DNA of 64,000 bases, taken from Candidatus Woesearchaeota archaeon. Lineage in GTDB: Archaea > Nanobdellota > Nanobdellia > Woesearchaeales > JACPJR01. Below, in pieces: positions 8,877 through 17,178 of this stretch (the stretch's first letter is position 1; every line of letters starts with the position of its first letter). A program made the position numbers and the translations under genes. The notes beneath the pieces were generated by a model. The model was not told the DNA's origin. It did not search any database and was given only the letters and a program-made list of their open reading frames with translations. Location: the NCBI GenBank assembly GCA_016187565.1, contig JACPJR010000015.1, positions 40,139-104,138 on the forward strand. The letters are read 5' to 3'.

Positions 8877-10445
8877 TTATCCCAATTTCCTGACTAGTCC
8901 TTTGGTTGCATCAACCAAGACAACATCGCCATCCTTGAGTACTTTTGTTGCAATTTTAGTCCCCACAATACAGGGAATACCAAATTCCCGAGAAATAATA
9001 GCAGCATGCGTTGTGATGCCTCCCTGTTCAGTAATTACTGCTTTTGCTTTCTTCAGAGCTGGAACAAATTCAGGCGTGGTGTTGTTCGTTACAAGTATTT
9101 CTCCTTCCTTAAATGCAATAATCCCTTCATGGTTGTGGACAACCCTTACTATTCCGGTTACTTCCCCAATACATGCTCCTGTTCCTCTGATCTCATTAAC
9201 GATTCCATAGTCATCATAAAATAGTTCAGAAGGTATCTGCTCAGCCTTTTTACCTGCAATAATCTTATAACCCCTTTTATCGAAATAAATAAAGCATTTC
9301 TGTAACCTTTCTTGAAGTGTTACGCGATTCACTTTTTTTTTAAGGAGGATATCCTTAATCTCGGGTTGGACCGTGTAAAGTGCTTCTTCTCTTGAGATCT
9401 GGCATCTACGTGCGAGTTCATCGCAAAAAAGAAACAGGAAATGATTGAGGCGCAGGACCCCTTGTTTTCGTATGTCTTGTACATACGTAAAAAGATCTGC
9501 AGTATAGATGAGATTTCTCAGGTAAGCAGAGGCGTTATATCTCCTCAAGAGTGCCTTTTTTCTTTCCAGATTATAAGCATATTGCTGTCGTTGTTGTTTC
9601 AATGCTCTTGTTAATTGTCTCTTCAACTGATTATTCTGTTTCGCTATCTTGATAAATTCTTCAATAAAATGCTCTGGTCTCAGTACAAAGGAGAGATAAT
9701 AATTATTCCTCATCCAGTAATATCGTTGAGCATGTTGGATCAGTTTCTTCATCATTAAAGGATGTGCTTGGAGCGTATGCATGACCTTGTTTACCCTCCC
9801 TTCTTGAATACTCTCTCGTAAACCTTTATCATTGAATAAGAGTATACCCAAACTCAGAAGTTCTTCATGCTCTTTTTTGATAAAGGTAGGATACGTTGGA
9901 CGAGTCAATAGTTCAATGTCCCGAGCCAATTTTTCTGGTTGTGTCTTAAGTTCTTGACTGATAATTTCAGCAAGCCAGTCATTTGCTCCACTACCGAGGA
10001 ACGAATCAGTGATGTATCCCCATGAAGCTGTGCTTACTTCACTCCAAAAAAGCTTTTGATACCAGCGATACAGTTTTTCATCAGTAAGACGAGTTATATT
10101 TTGTTTTTCTGCTTCCGTTGTAATCCGCACAAAAATTTTCCAATCATTAAAAAAATGAGTTGCTACTCTGTCTGCAAATGCAGGAGACGTATGGATTTCT
10201 TTAAGGACTCTTTTCCTCACTCGTTCAAGCTCGCTCTGGTCAGAGAACCAATCAGCCTTTTCTCCAGCAAACGAAGCACCCCATTTATACATAAAATCGA
10301 ATCGGCGATGGCCGAGGCATGCAAAGCTTAATCCCTGTGGGAAAAGCGTGTGTAAATACCAAGAAAACCGTTTTACATACCATTCTCTCTTTTGCCAAAA
10401 CACTGGTGGAACCTCTTTAAGCTCTTTGATTAAAAACGGTTTCAT
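8877..10445 (-). CDS. RP-H paralog 6
   Basis: At 522 residues this is one of the two longest copies. It has KREWYVKRFSWYLHTLFPQG near residue 20, RYYWMRNNYYLSFVL in the middle, FTYVQDIRKQGVLRLNHFLF, and a swivelling domain with His480 in EQGGITTHAAIISRE; Gln replaces the conserved Glu, and Thr the Cys/Ser before His. The start at 10445 shares one base with the stop of paralog 7 (TGATG), so the pair is coupled. The first 30 residues form an extra stretch before the Trp motif. The central region is rich in Lys/Arg/Gln and probably forms coiled helices. Confidence 0.87.
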   Translation of the reverse strand: MKPFLIKELKEVPPVFWQKREWYVKRFSWYLHTLFPQGLSFACLGHRRFDFMYKWGASFAGEKADWFSDQSELERVRKRVLKEIHTSPAFADRVATHFFNDWKIFVRITTEAEKQNITRLTDEKLYRWYQKLFWSEVSTASWGYITDSFLGSGANDWLAEIISQELKTQPEKLARDIELLTRPTYPTFIKKEHEELLSLGILLFNDKGLRESIQEGRVNKVMHTLQAHPLMMKKLIQHAQRYYWMRNNYYLSFVLRPEHFIEEFIKIAKQNNQLKRQLTRALKQQRQQYAYNLERKKALLRRYNASAYLRNLIYTADLFTYVQDIRKQGVLRLNHFLFLFCDELARRCQISREEALYTVQPEIKDILLKKKVNRVTLQERLQKCFIYFDKRGYKIIAGKKAEQIPSELFYDDYGIVNEIRGTGACIGEVTGIVRVVHNHEGIIAFKEGEILVTNNTTPEFVPALKKAKAVITEQGGITTHAAIISREFGIPCIVGTKIATKVLKDGDVVLVDATKGLVRKLG

Positions 10446-11887
10446 CAGGGTTTCCTCTCTTTTGTTCGTTCGAGTATTCTTATTACTCCAGATTCAGCAT
10501 CAACCTCAACAATGTCTCCATCATAGAGAATTTTTGTGGCGATCCTTGTTCCCACAATACAGGGTACTTTTAATTCTCTGCTCACAATGGCTGCATGTGA
10601 GGTCATACCACCCTCATCAGTAATAATGGCTACTGCCTTGCGCATGGCAACGATATAATCTGGACTGGTCATGGGTGCAACCAGAATATTTCCTTTTTTC
10701 ATCTTTTCAAGACTTTTGGGAGTGTGGAGGATTTTTACCATGCCCTTAGCCTTTCCCCTACTTACTGGCAATCCCTGAAATTGAGTTATAGTTTTGTCAA
10801 TATCGGTGGTGAAGTAAGGCCTTGTTAATTGTTCTGCTTCTTCTCCGGTGTAATAACGGATTCCCTCTCCTTCGATAAAATGTTCGAGGAAAACAGAAAA
10901 CCGTTCGTGAACATCATGCTTTTTCCCTTTATTCATGACATCGAAAAACTCTTGACAGGTGTAGTAGCACAATTCTTCAAATGGAATACCATGAACCTTT
11001 CCTGCATATCGCATAAAGACATCAATATAATGATGGCCTAACAAGTTGTACTTCTTCCTGAGATCCTGCCACCAGATTGAAAAACTGAGCTGTTTACCTA
11101 TCTCTTGGATTTCTTTACTTACCTTATATGCGTTGATGATTTCCTGTTTTCTCTGATTAATTTCATGAGTATATCTATCGATTTCAGTAATTTTTTCTTT
11201 TGCTTTTTTTGAGGTAATTTTATTTAGTTCTTTTCTGAAGAAAGAAACAGGCAGGATTTGTGAACCGTGATAGCTATTGTGAAGCCAAAAATACTGTTGT
11301 TGGTATCTCTGTAATGCTTTTTCCTGTTCTGATTTGGAAAGAATACCCTTTATCATGAACAACTCACACTCGGCAACCTGAAAGAAAGACAATGCCTCAG
11401 GTGCGGTTATTGCTTCAAAAATTTCAAAAAATTGATCTTTATGTTGTGAGAGGATCTTTCGCTTAAGGAGCGCTTCACCACCCCAATTTGCCATCTCGGG
11501 AAGGAATCCATAAATCCAGAACTTCAGATATAGTTCATGCCATTGATTAAAGAGTGAGACTGCATTCTTTTGCTGTAATCCTTCTTTGGTTATCCTTGCC
11601 TGTACGTTATCCATATCTTTAATAATGGTTCCCCAATATGCGTACCATTTCTCTCGTTCTTTTTTAGGTAATATGTGGGTCACAAACAGTTTTTCACCAT
11701 GATCCCGAAGCTTTTCATAATCACAAATAGCAATGACCTTTTCCTCTTTCATCAGGGCGAGGACATCTGGCCAGGGAGCAACAAATACACCCGTAAAACG
11801 AACTATTGGCTCCATAAAATAATCAACATAGATTGGCTTTGCATCAATCGGACCCCACTTAAAGAGCTCTTTTTTTGGATCAATCAT
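10445..11887 (-). CDS. RP-H paralog 7, first gene of cluster I
   Basis: I start this protein at the ATG at 11887 (480 residues, MIDPKKELFKWGP) because GAGG lies 8 bases before it and the open frame further upstream runs into hairpin DNA. Landmarks are QYFWLHNSYHGSQIL, IWWQDLRKKYNLLGHHYIDV and a swivelling domain with VAPMTSPDYIVAMRKAVAIITDEGG, quoted here in part, and His431 in TSHAAIVSRE. The tail is basic (ERTKERKP). The gene opens the 11887-to-6079 transcription unit and is preceded by an unusual leader with GC-rich hairpins. Function as for the other copies is unknown. Confidence 0.86.
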   Translation of the reverse strand: MIDPKKELFKWGPIDAKPIYVDYFMEPIVRFTGVFVAPWPDVLALMKEEKVIAICDYEKLRDHGEKLFVTHILPKKEREKWYAYWGTIIKDMDNVQARITKEGLQQKNAVSLFNQWHELYLKFWIYGFLPEMANWGGEALLKRKILSQHKDQFFEIFEAITAPEALSFFQVAECELFMIKGILSKSEQEKALQRYQQQYFWLHNSYHGSQILPVSFFRKELNKITSKKAKEKITEIDRYTHEINQRKQEIINAYKVSKEIQEIGKQLSFSIWWQDLRKKYNLLGHHYIDVFMRYAGKVHGIPFEELCYYTCQEFFDVMNKGKKHDVHERFSVFLEHFIEGEGIRYYTGEEAEQLTRPYFTTDIDKTITQFQGLPVSRGKAKGMVKILHTPKSLEKMKKGNILVAPMTSPDYIVAMRKAVAIITDEGGMTSHAAIVSRELKVPCIVGTRIATKILYDGDIVEVDAESGVIRILERTKERKP

Positions 11888-12228
11888 GGCATCTTCCTCA
11901 CCAGCGAATATTCTCGCTTCCACTGGAAAACAAATAAAAATCCCAACCGCCACAAGCGGCGGGGTATTTTTAATGTTTGCTGGGAACAGCAGACATCAAA
12001 CAATAAGGCCGCCCCAAGGGGCGGGGTATCAACCCAGCAAACAAATGAATTGTTTCCCATTCTCCAAGAAAGAGCGCATTTCTTTTTAAACGTTTTTATG
12101 AACCACGATTTGTCCTCATGGTAATTCTTATGAAAAGTCTTAAATAGAGACCAGAACACCTGTTTGGACTTTTGATCAAAAAGCCATTAACAACTCTTAT
12201 AGGACTTACGTAAAAAAGAGGTATTGGT
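11888..12228. other. 341-base divergent intergenic region with nested GC-rich hairpins
   Basis: No gene is seen between paralog 7 (minus) and the glycosyltransferase (plus). The region holds a 10-bp perfect inverted repeat, GTTTGCTGGG (11975-11984) and CCCAGCAAAC (12033-12042), which encloses a second perfect hairpin CCGCCCC/GGGGCGG at 12009-12024. A third hairpin of the same style, CCGCC/GGCGG, lies at 11947-11962. Both inner hairpins are followed by GGGGTAT. The base composition is far above the surroundings. A weak AGCGA/TCGCT hairpin at 11903-11918 falls in the leader of paralog 7. The small reading frames that cross the block are not credible genes. Confidence 0.65.
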
Positions 12229-13491
12229 ATGGAACATCATAGTTATCGTCGTTTAGTACTCTTCTCACTGCTGTTTGCGCTTTGTATCTTTGGTATCCTC
12301 TGGATTAAGTCCTTGCATTATACTGGTTTAGGGTTAGTGTACATCTACACGATAGGCATTACGACCTTTATGTTCAGCAGAGTTATTGGATCACTGTTTT
12401 ATGAATCACCAGCAAAGAATATTAGCCTATCGAAGCTTCCTTCAGTAACTTTTATTATTCCCTGTAAAAATGAAGAGGAAAGCATTTACCAAACCATTAT
12501 CAAGTGCTTTACTGCCGATTATCCTGAAAAAAAAGTTGAGATCATTGCTATTGATGATGGATCTACTGATAATACCCTTAAGCAGATGCAACGTGCAAAA
12601 GAAGATTATCCACGCAGAAAGCTTCAGATTGTTCATTGGGAGCAGAATCGTGGAAAACGCCAGGGTATGGCTGAGGGGTTCCGGAGGGCTAAGGGTGAGA
12701 TTGTTATCCAACTCGATAGTGATAGTTTTGTTGATAAAGATGCTGTTAAGGTTATTGTTCGTCCCTTTCTCCATAAGGATATAGGAGCAGTGGTTGGTCA
12801 TACCTTACCATCTAATAGCGACCGGAATCTAATGACCCGAATGCAAACGGCGTATTATTTCATGTCCTTTCGGGCATTGAAGGCAACCGAGAGCATCTTC
12901 CACATGGTCTTCTGCTGTTCAGGCTGCTTCTCTGCATACCGACGCGCCTATGTCCTTCCGATTCTTGATGAATGGCTCCATGAAACGTTTTTAGGAAAAA
13001 CCGTGAGTTTTGGAGATGATCGTGCGCTTACCAATCAAATGTTGAAAAATGGTTACAAGGCTGTGTACTGTGATGACGCTCTTGCCTACACCAAAGTTCC
13101 TGAGAAATTCCGAACTTTTTTTAAGCAACAGGTACGATGGAAAAAAGGATGGTTTATCAACTCGATAAAGGCGCTCCGTTTTGTTCTTAAGAAAGACTTT
13201 TTTGTTGCGGTGACTTATTTTATTCCACTGATCATCTTCACCCTACTCACCCCATTCATTGCCTTCAGAGCACTCATTCTTACTCCGGTCCTCCAGCAGG
13301 AGTTTCCCCTTCTCTATATTGTTGGTATTCTTCTCGTTTCTCTGTTATTGTACGCCCACTATGAACTTCATACCGAAGAGAAATATGGCGCCTATATGCT
13401 TCTTTGGAGTATATTAAACATGACGCTTTTTTCCTACATTCTGATCTATGCATTATTTGATCTTCGGAATATGCAGTGGGGAACACGATGA
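12229..13491 (+). CDS. Processive family-2 glycosyltransferase, membrane-bound
   Basis: A 420-residue integral membrane enzyme of the chitin/hyaluronan synthase-like GT2 type, which polymerises a sugar from a nucleotide-sugar donor. Two membrane segments (about residues 10-30 and 35-55) precede the catalytic domain: VTFIIPCKNEEES, then IIAIDDGSTDNT with the UDP-binding Asp pair, then IQLDSDSF (the DxD metal site), then FGDDRALTNQM (acceptor-site Asp), then QVRWKKGW, the QxxRW signature of processive members. Two or three membrane segments follow (about 325-410). A GAGGT ribosome site lies about 7 bases before the start. The next gene overlaps by ATGA and encodes a deacetylase-like protein, suggesting that the pair makes and trims a surface polysaccharide. 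Confidence 0.88.
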   Translation: MEHHSYRRLVLFSLLFALCIFGILWIKSLHYTGLGLVYIYTIGITTFMFSRVIGSLFYESPAKNISLSKLPSVTFIIPCKNEEESIYQTIIKCFTADYPEKKVEIIAIDDGSTDNTLKQMQRAKEDYPRRKLQIVHWEQNRGKRQGMAEGFRRAKGEIVIQLDSDSFVDKDAVKVIVRPFLHKDIGAVVGHTLPSNSDRNLMTRMQTAYYFMSFRALKATESIFHMVFCCSGCFSAYRRAYVLPILDEWLHETFLGKTVSFGDDRALTNQMLKNGYKAVYCDDALAYTKVPEKFRTFFKQQVRWKKGWFINSIKALRFVLKKDFFVAVTYFIPLIIFTLLTPFIAFRALILTPVLQQEFPLLYIVGILLVSLLLYAHYELHTEEKYGAYMLLWSILNMTLFSYILIYALFDLRNMQWGTR

Positions 13492-14372
13492 CGAGGAAGA
13501 AAATCTTCTTCAGCTTGCTCATGGTGTTTTTCCTGGCTCTTTTGTTTGTGTCACCGAATATTTTCACGACCTTTTTTGTCCGCACGCCAACAGGAATGTA
13601 CCTAATAACGAACGACAGCGACCAAGGAGTTGATTGTGCCCCTCGCTACCCTTCGATCCCTACCATTATCCTCAGGATGGATGATATCGGCGCAAATAGG
13701 TACAGTGACACACGTTTTGTTCTTGTAGATGAGATCATTGCAAAAAATATTTCATTGGTCCTTGGTGTTATTCCTGATAATCTTGAGCAGGACATTCCTT
13801 TAGTAAAGGCTTTACAAACGTATGCTGCTCATCCAAAGATTGAAATTGCCCAACACGGTTATGAGCATGCTTCCAATGAATTTGAAAATATGTCTGAAGA
13901 GGATGCTGCAGAGGCTATTGATAAAGGCCGTGCGATATTGATGAAAGATATTGGTGTTGTACCCTTTACCTTTATTCCACCGTCGAATAGTTATTCGAAG
14001 GGAACCATCAATGCACTCAAGCAAAAAGGATTTCACGTCATTTCAGCGAAAGAAGACGAGTACCGCTTTGATGGGACTCTTTTTTTTGTAGGAAAAAACG
14101 TAGAGACCTATGACTTTTATCACCAGCGCTTTATTCCTGCTGAAGAGATACTCCAGACCTGTACTGACCATTTACTTTTAACCCACCTTTGCGTTGTCAC
14201 TATTCATCCGCAGGACTTCCTTAATGAGCAATTTGAACTCGAAACGCAGCAGTTTACTGAATTCCTCAATATGCTTGATAGAGTTTCTGTTATTGGCGTT
14301 CAATTTAACAGTTTTAAGGATCTCATGAGTTGTGAAACCACCAAGAGAAGTAGCGTAAAGATCGTTAGTTAA
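13488..14372 (+). CDS. Membrane-anchored polysaccharide deacetylase-like protein (DUF2334/NodB type)
   Basis: I take the ATG at 13488, which overlaps the glycosyltransferase stop (ATGA), giving 294 residues. An N-terminal hydrophobic segment (about residues 5-28) anchors or exports it. The rest looks like a NodB/DUF2334 (beta/alpha) barrel: TIILRMDDIGANRY supplies the Asp-Asp metal motif, EIAQHGYEHAS supplies the H-x-x-x-H-like second motif, FIPPSNSY the barrel arginine-loop position, and VVTIHPQDF the late His motif. Such enzymes remove acetyl groups from N-acetyl sugars in polysaccharides. Its partner upstream is the likely polymer synthase. Domain type is fairly clear; the exact substrate is not. 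Confidence 0.78.
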   Translation: MTRKKIFFSLLMVFFLALLFVSPNIFTTFFVRTPTGMYLITNDSDQGVDCAPRYPSIPTIILRMDDIGANRYSDTRFVLVDEIIAKNISLVLGVIPDNLEQDIPLVKALQTYAAHPKIEIAQHGYEHASNEFENMSEEDAAEAIDKGRAILMKDIGVVPFTFIPPSNSYSKGTINALKQKGFHVISAKEDEYRFDGTLFFVGKNVETYDFYHQRFIPAEEILQTCTDHLLLTHLCVVTIHPQDFLNEQFELETQQFTEFLNMLDRVSVIGVQFNSFKDLMSCETTKRSSVKIVS

Positions 14373-14485
14373 AGAGTATATAAACCGTAGTTTCGTTTGG
14401 GGATAACTATACAAAGATAGAAAAATATATAAGGGGGTATATCGTAAAGAATGATGGGAGTGTGAATCTGTGTGAGGTGATAATG

Positions 14486-14884
14486 ATGAAGAAAATAGTA
14501 GGGCTATTTGCCATGCTCGTGCTCTTCAGCAGCCTTGCAGAAGCAGCGCTGTGGCAAACAGATAACGGATCTATATGTGTAAGTGGAGAAGGTAATTTTT
14601 GGTTTAAGGGTGTAGGCTCTATTATCCTTGATGGTGCAGGAGTAGCAAAGGTGCCAAGTCTCTCTCAGTTAGTTGTTGCAAATGGCACGTTTAACATCAT
14701 GGAGCGAAATGGTTATACCTATTACTCGGGAGCTGGTCGTCTGGTGAGCGACCATTTTGAGGGAGAATTACAAACATCAATGGGTGGAGGAAGTGGTTAT
14801 TTAGAAACTCATGCCCATGGCCCAAGCTGGCTGCGCTTAGACGGCGTTGCTCGTGAACGTAATGTAGGCTGCATCTGGCCATAG
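14486..14884 (+). CDS. Small secreted protein of unknown function
   Basis: Two adjacent ATGs (14483, 14486) follow a GAGGTGA ribosome site; the second has the better spacing and gives 132 residues. The first 20 residues (KKIVGLFAMLVLFSSLAEA) are a signal peptide with an A-E-A cleavage site. The mature part is Gly-rich and beta-prone, with WQTDNGSICVSGEGNFWFKG, GSIILDGAGVAK and a MGGGSGYLETHAHG stretch, and contains two Cys that could form a disulfide. It has no family I recognise. A poly-T stretch follows, so it is probably its own transcript. Confidence 0.7.
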   Translation: MKKIVGLFAMLVLFSSLAEAALWQTDNGSICVSGEGNFWFKGVGSIILDGAGVAKVPSLSQLVVANGTFNIMERNGYTYYSGAGRLVSDHFEGELQTSMGGGSGYLETHAHGPSWLRLDGVARERNVGCIWP

Positions 14885-14887
14885 ATC

Positions 14888-14927
14888 TTTTCATTTTTTT
14901 TCTTGTTTTTTCTTCTCTTTCTTTTTG
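14888..14927 (+). terminator. T-rich terminator after the small secreted protein gene
   Basis: Four runs of 5-8 T separated by single C or G bases follow the stop codon directly. Runs of U are the main intrinsic termination signal in archaea. No stem is needed and none is seen. Confidence 0.6.
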
Positions 14928-14954
14928 GTATAATTTATCCTCTTGACAGTTGTA

Positions 14955-15635
14955 TTACAACGTCAATAGTGCTTTCTTATGCTTCTCAAAGACTCTTGGA
15001 TCAACCCGCCCATAGATGCCAGAGAGACCATCCTTGAATTGTTTTGCAGTTACTTTTTCTATAATATTTGAGAGTCTATCTTTCAAATCGTATCGCTGTT
15101 TTATTTCTGAGGCTACCCACTCCTTATCTTGTGCATAGGGCATCATCATGAAAACATCCCTGATATCAGTCGATCTACATGCAATGATTTTCATGACAAG
15201 GAGTGCATCGATAGTAATGATCCTTAACTTAAGCATCTCGGTAATGGTTTTTCCCTTCAGGATTCTCATTGCAGAGTTTTCAAAGATCCATTCTACAGTA
15301 AAGGTTACTCCAGTCATTCTGTCGGTTACCTGGCGAATGAGAATGTCTATACTTACCCTAAAGTTATTCTCAACTTTTTTTTCATATCGAGAAAAGTACC
15401 CTGAATATTGTGCTTCCTCAGGCATGTGCTCTTTTATATAACCCTGTTTGAGGAGGATCTTTTCTATATTTTTCAATTCGTTCTGGTCTTTAATAACAAT
15501 ATCGCAGTCTACTGAAAATCTTGGTAACGTATATGCATTAACTGCATAACCACCAATGATGACAAAATCGCAGTCTTCTAACTCTCTAAGGGTCTTAAAA
15601 ATTTCTTCTTCTCTTACTGTAAAAAGGTCTTTCAT
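14955..15635 (-). CDS. AbiEii-like nucleotidyltransferase (putative toxin)
   Basis: A 226-residue protein with the N-terminal DNA polymerase beta-type nucleotidyltransferase core: DFVIIGGYAVNAYTLPRFS followed by VDCDIVI, giving the GG and D-x-D metal motifs of AbiEii/MNT-like enzymes. The later KLRIITIDALLVMKI segment is the helical region that usually holds the Lys of this family. It lies 4 bases after the AbiEi-like gene, so the two form an operon like type IV toxin-antitoxin pairs, in which AbiEii-type enzymes transfer nucleotides to target RNA. A role in antiphage defence or stabilisation is inference from the family. Confidence 0.75.
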   Translation of the reverse strand: MKDLFTVREEEIFKTLRELEDCDFVIIGGYAVNAYTLPRFSVDCDIVIKDQNELKNIEKILLKQGYIKEHMPEEAQYSGYFSRYEKKVENNFRVSIDILIRQVTDRMTGVTFTVEWIFENSAMRILKGKTITEMLKLRIITIDALLVMKIIACRSTDIRDVFMMMPYAQDKEWVASEIKQRYDLKDRLSNIIEKVTAKQFKDGLSGIYGRVDPRVFEKHKKALLTL

Positions 15636-15639
15636 CAGG

Positions 15640-16245
15640 TTATACTCTCTCTTTTGCTTTATATTTCCTTCTTATATAGGCTGCTGCATATGCATACATT
15701 TCATTTGCGTTTGCAAAGCGTGTTGTTTCTTTTAATGAATCAACCTTGAATCCATCTTTCTCTTCAAAGGATAAGGTGCTTACCGGAAATAAGATAACAA
15801 ACTCACCGATAGTAGTACCCGATTGCACATAATTTGGAATTTCATTGTTGTTGAAAAATTTCTTCCAGTAGCGTAAGTCTTTTCGCAAGACTTTTATGAA
15901 GTAGGGTGATTTTTCCATTCCTCGTTGTACATAGGAATAGTCAGACCAGATCTCGACTGCTGATAACTGAGTAAAGGCATAATTTTTTTTTGCATAGGTT
16001 ATTATTTTTGGGACTCTGAATTCTAATAAGGCTCGTATAGCATCTGCAGGATTTGTACAAAAATATGTTTGATCTGGATTTTTCTTTAACCATCCCGCCC
16101 TCAATAACAACGAGAAAATCTTTTTTTTCATGCTGGATGACACTATCCAGTCTAATTCGGACTGTCTGAATACTTGGTTTACGCCATGCTTTGAAAACAA
16201 TAAAGCGTATGCCTTTAATCCATACGGCGGTATTTCAATGGTCAT
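15640..16245 (-). CDS. AbiEi-like antitoxin/transcriptional regulator
   Basis: I start at the ATG at 16245 (MTIEIPPYGLKAY, 201 residues); the frame runs further upstream but crosses the palindrome and TATA box. The N-terminus is a winged helix (VFRQSELDWIVSSSMKKKIF, LLRAGWLKKNPDQTYFC), and the middle has YAFTQLSAVEIWSDY typical of the AbiEi C-terminal fold. Such antitoxins bind inverted repeats in their own promoter and neutralise the nucleotidyltransferase downstream. Both expectations are met by the context: the operator palindrome at 16251 and the nucleotidyltransferase gene 4 bases on. Confidence 0.72.
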   Translation of the reverse strand: MTIEIPPYGLKAYALLFSKHGVNQVFRQSELDWIVSSSMKKKIFSLLLRAGWLKKNPDQTYFCTNPADAIRALLEFRVPKIITYAKKNYAFTQLSAVEIWSDYSYVQRGMEKSPYFIKVLRKDLRYWKKFFNNNEIPNYVQSGTTIGEFVILFPVSTLSFEEKDGFKVDSLKETTRFANANEMYAYAAAYIRRKYKAKERV

Positions 16246-16250
16246 GATAC

Positions 16251-16280
16251 GGTTACCTAATAGGTAACCACTATTTAAAT
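16251..16280 (-). promoter_or_regulatory. AbiE promoter with 19-bp perfect palindrome
   Basis: GGTTACCTAATAGGTAACC (16251-16269) has 9-bp perfect arms around one base. On the minus strand it lies between a TTTAAATA box (16272-16279) and the ATG at 16245, covering the expected transcription start. This is the right place for autorepression by the AbiEi-like protein. Confidence 0.75.
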
Positions 16281-16372
16281 CTTTCTTTTCATAATTTAAA
16301 TGTTTTAATAATGTAGTTATTCTTATTGCTACAGTAGAAATCTTTAAATAGAATCCTTTGTTCGTGCGTTGT

Positions 16373-17092
16373 ATGGATACAGGCATTCTACAGGATGTTG
16401 GGCTTACCACCAATGAAGCAAAGGTTTACTGTGCATTACTGAAACTAGGCTCTGCATCAGTTAATGAAATTACCCGTAAATCTGGTGTTCATCGCGTAAA
16501 TGTCTATGATGTCCTTGAGCGATTACTGTTGAAGGGACTTATCGGCTCTATTATTGTTGCAAATAAGCGACACTATGAAGCAGCAAACCCTTCAGAGTTG
16601 CTCAAGCTCCTTGAGGCAAAAGAGCAGCGGTTGCGTACATCCTTGCCATCACTACATGAATTGTACAACTCACGAAGAGAAAAAGAAGAAGTCCATTGTT
16701 TTAAAGGTCCTAATGGTGTTATGACAGCCTATTTCATGATGCTTGATCAAGGCAAGACTATCTATGCCATTGGAGCATCTGGGCTTAACCGGAAGTATCT
16801 CAAGCACCGCCATATCCAGTGGGATAAAGAGCGGATCACGCGAGGGATCCATGTTAAGGCTCTTTATTATGAATCAGCGCGCAAGGAGAAAAAAGAAGCT
16901 CAAGAGCAGCTCTGGCAAAACCGCTTCTTGCCAGATACGTTTAAAAGTCCTGCTATGGTTGATGTTTCTGGTGATATTGTGGTTATCCTTCTTGCCACTG
17001 AAACCATTTTAGCAATTGTCATAGAGAACAAGCACATTGCAGACACCTATCGCACGTACTTTGACTTTATGTGGCAATTTGCTAAGGATTAA
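16373..17092 (+). CDS. TrmB-family transcriptional regulator 1
   Basis: I start at the ATG at 16373 (239 residues), about 25 bases after a TTTAAATA box at 16343-16350, as expected for a leaderless message. The N-terminus is the TrmB winged helix: LTTNEAKVYCALLKLGSASV, then SGVHRVNVYDVLERL, then RHYEAANPSELL. A coiled linker (AKEQRLRTSLPSLHEL) leads to the C-terminal domain with FKGPNGVMTAYF, like the phospholipase D-like effector region of the family. TrmB proteins repress or activate sugar-transport and metabolic genes. It is divergent from the AbiE pair and shares its 127-base intergenic region. A relative lies at 47993. Confidence 0.85.
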   Translation: MDTGILQDVGLTTNEAKVYCALLKLGSASVNEITRKSGVHRVNVYDVLERLLLKGLIGSIIVANKRHYEAANPSELLKLLEAKEQRLRTSLPSLHELYNSRREKEEVHCFKGPNGVMTAYFMMLDQGKTIYAIGASGLNRKYLKHRHIQWDKERITRGIHVKALYYESARKEKKEAQEQLWQNRFLPDTFKSPAMVDVSGDIVVILLATETILAIVIENKHIADTYRTYFDFMWQFAKD

Positions 17093-17178
17093 TCTACATA
17101 ATCATGGGTATATCTTTTTAAAGAGCATCTTCTTTCTTAATGATACACCGCCTACCTTGAATAGGGTTGTGATAAATT

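Noticed and set aside
1528..9210. Many plus-strand reading frames opposite the RP-H swivelling domains with similar sequences (for example starting MPPSSV)
   Set aside because: They are antisense reflections of the strongly conserved His-domain coding strand; their similarity follows from the sense-strand conservation, and they lack promoters or ribosome sites.
11884..12159. Frames on both strands across the hairpins upstream of paralog 7, including the 22-codon extension of paralog 7
   Set aside because: They are created by the GC-rich inverted repeats; paralog 7 has a good ribosome site at the internal ATG.
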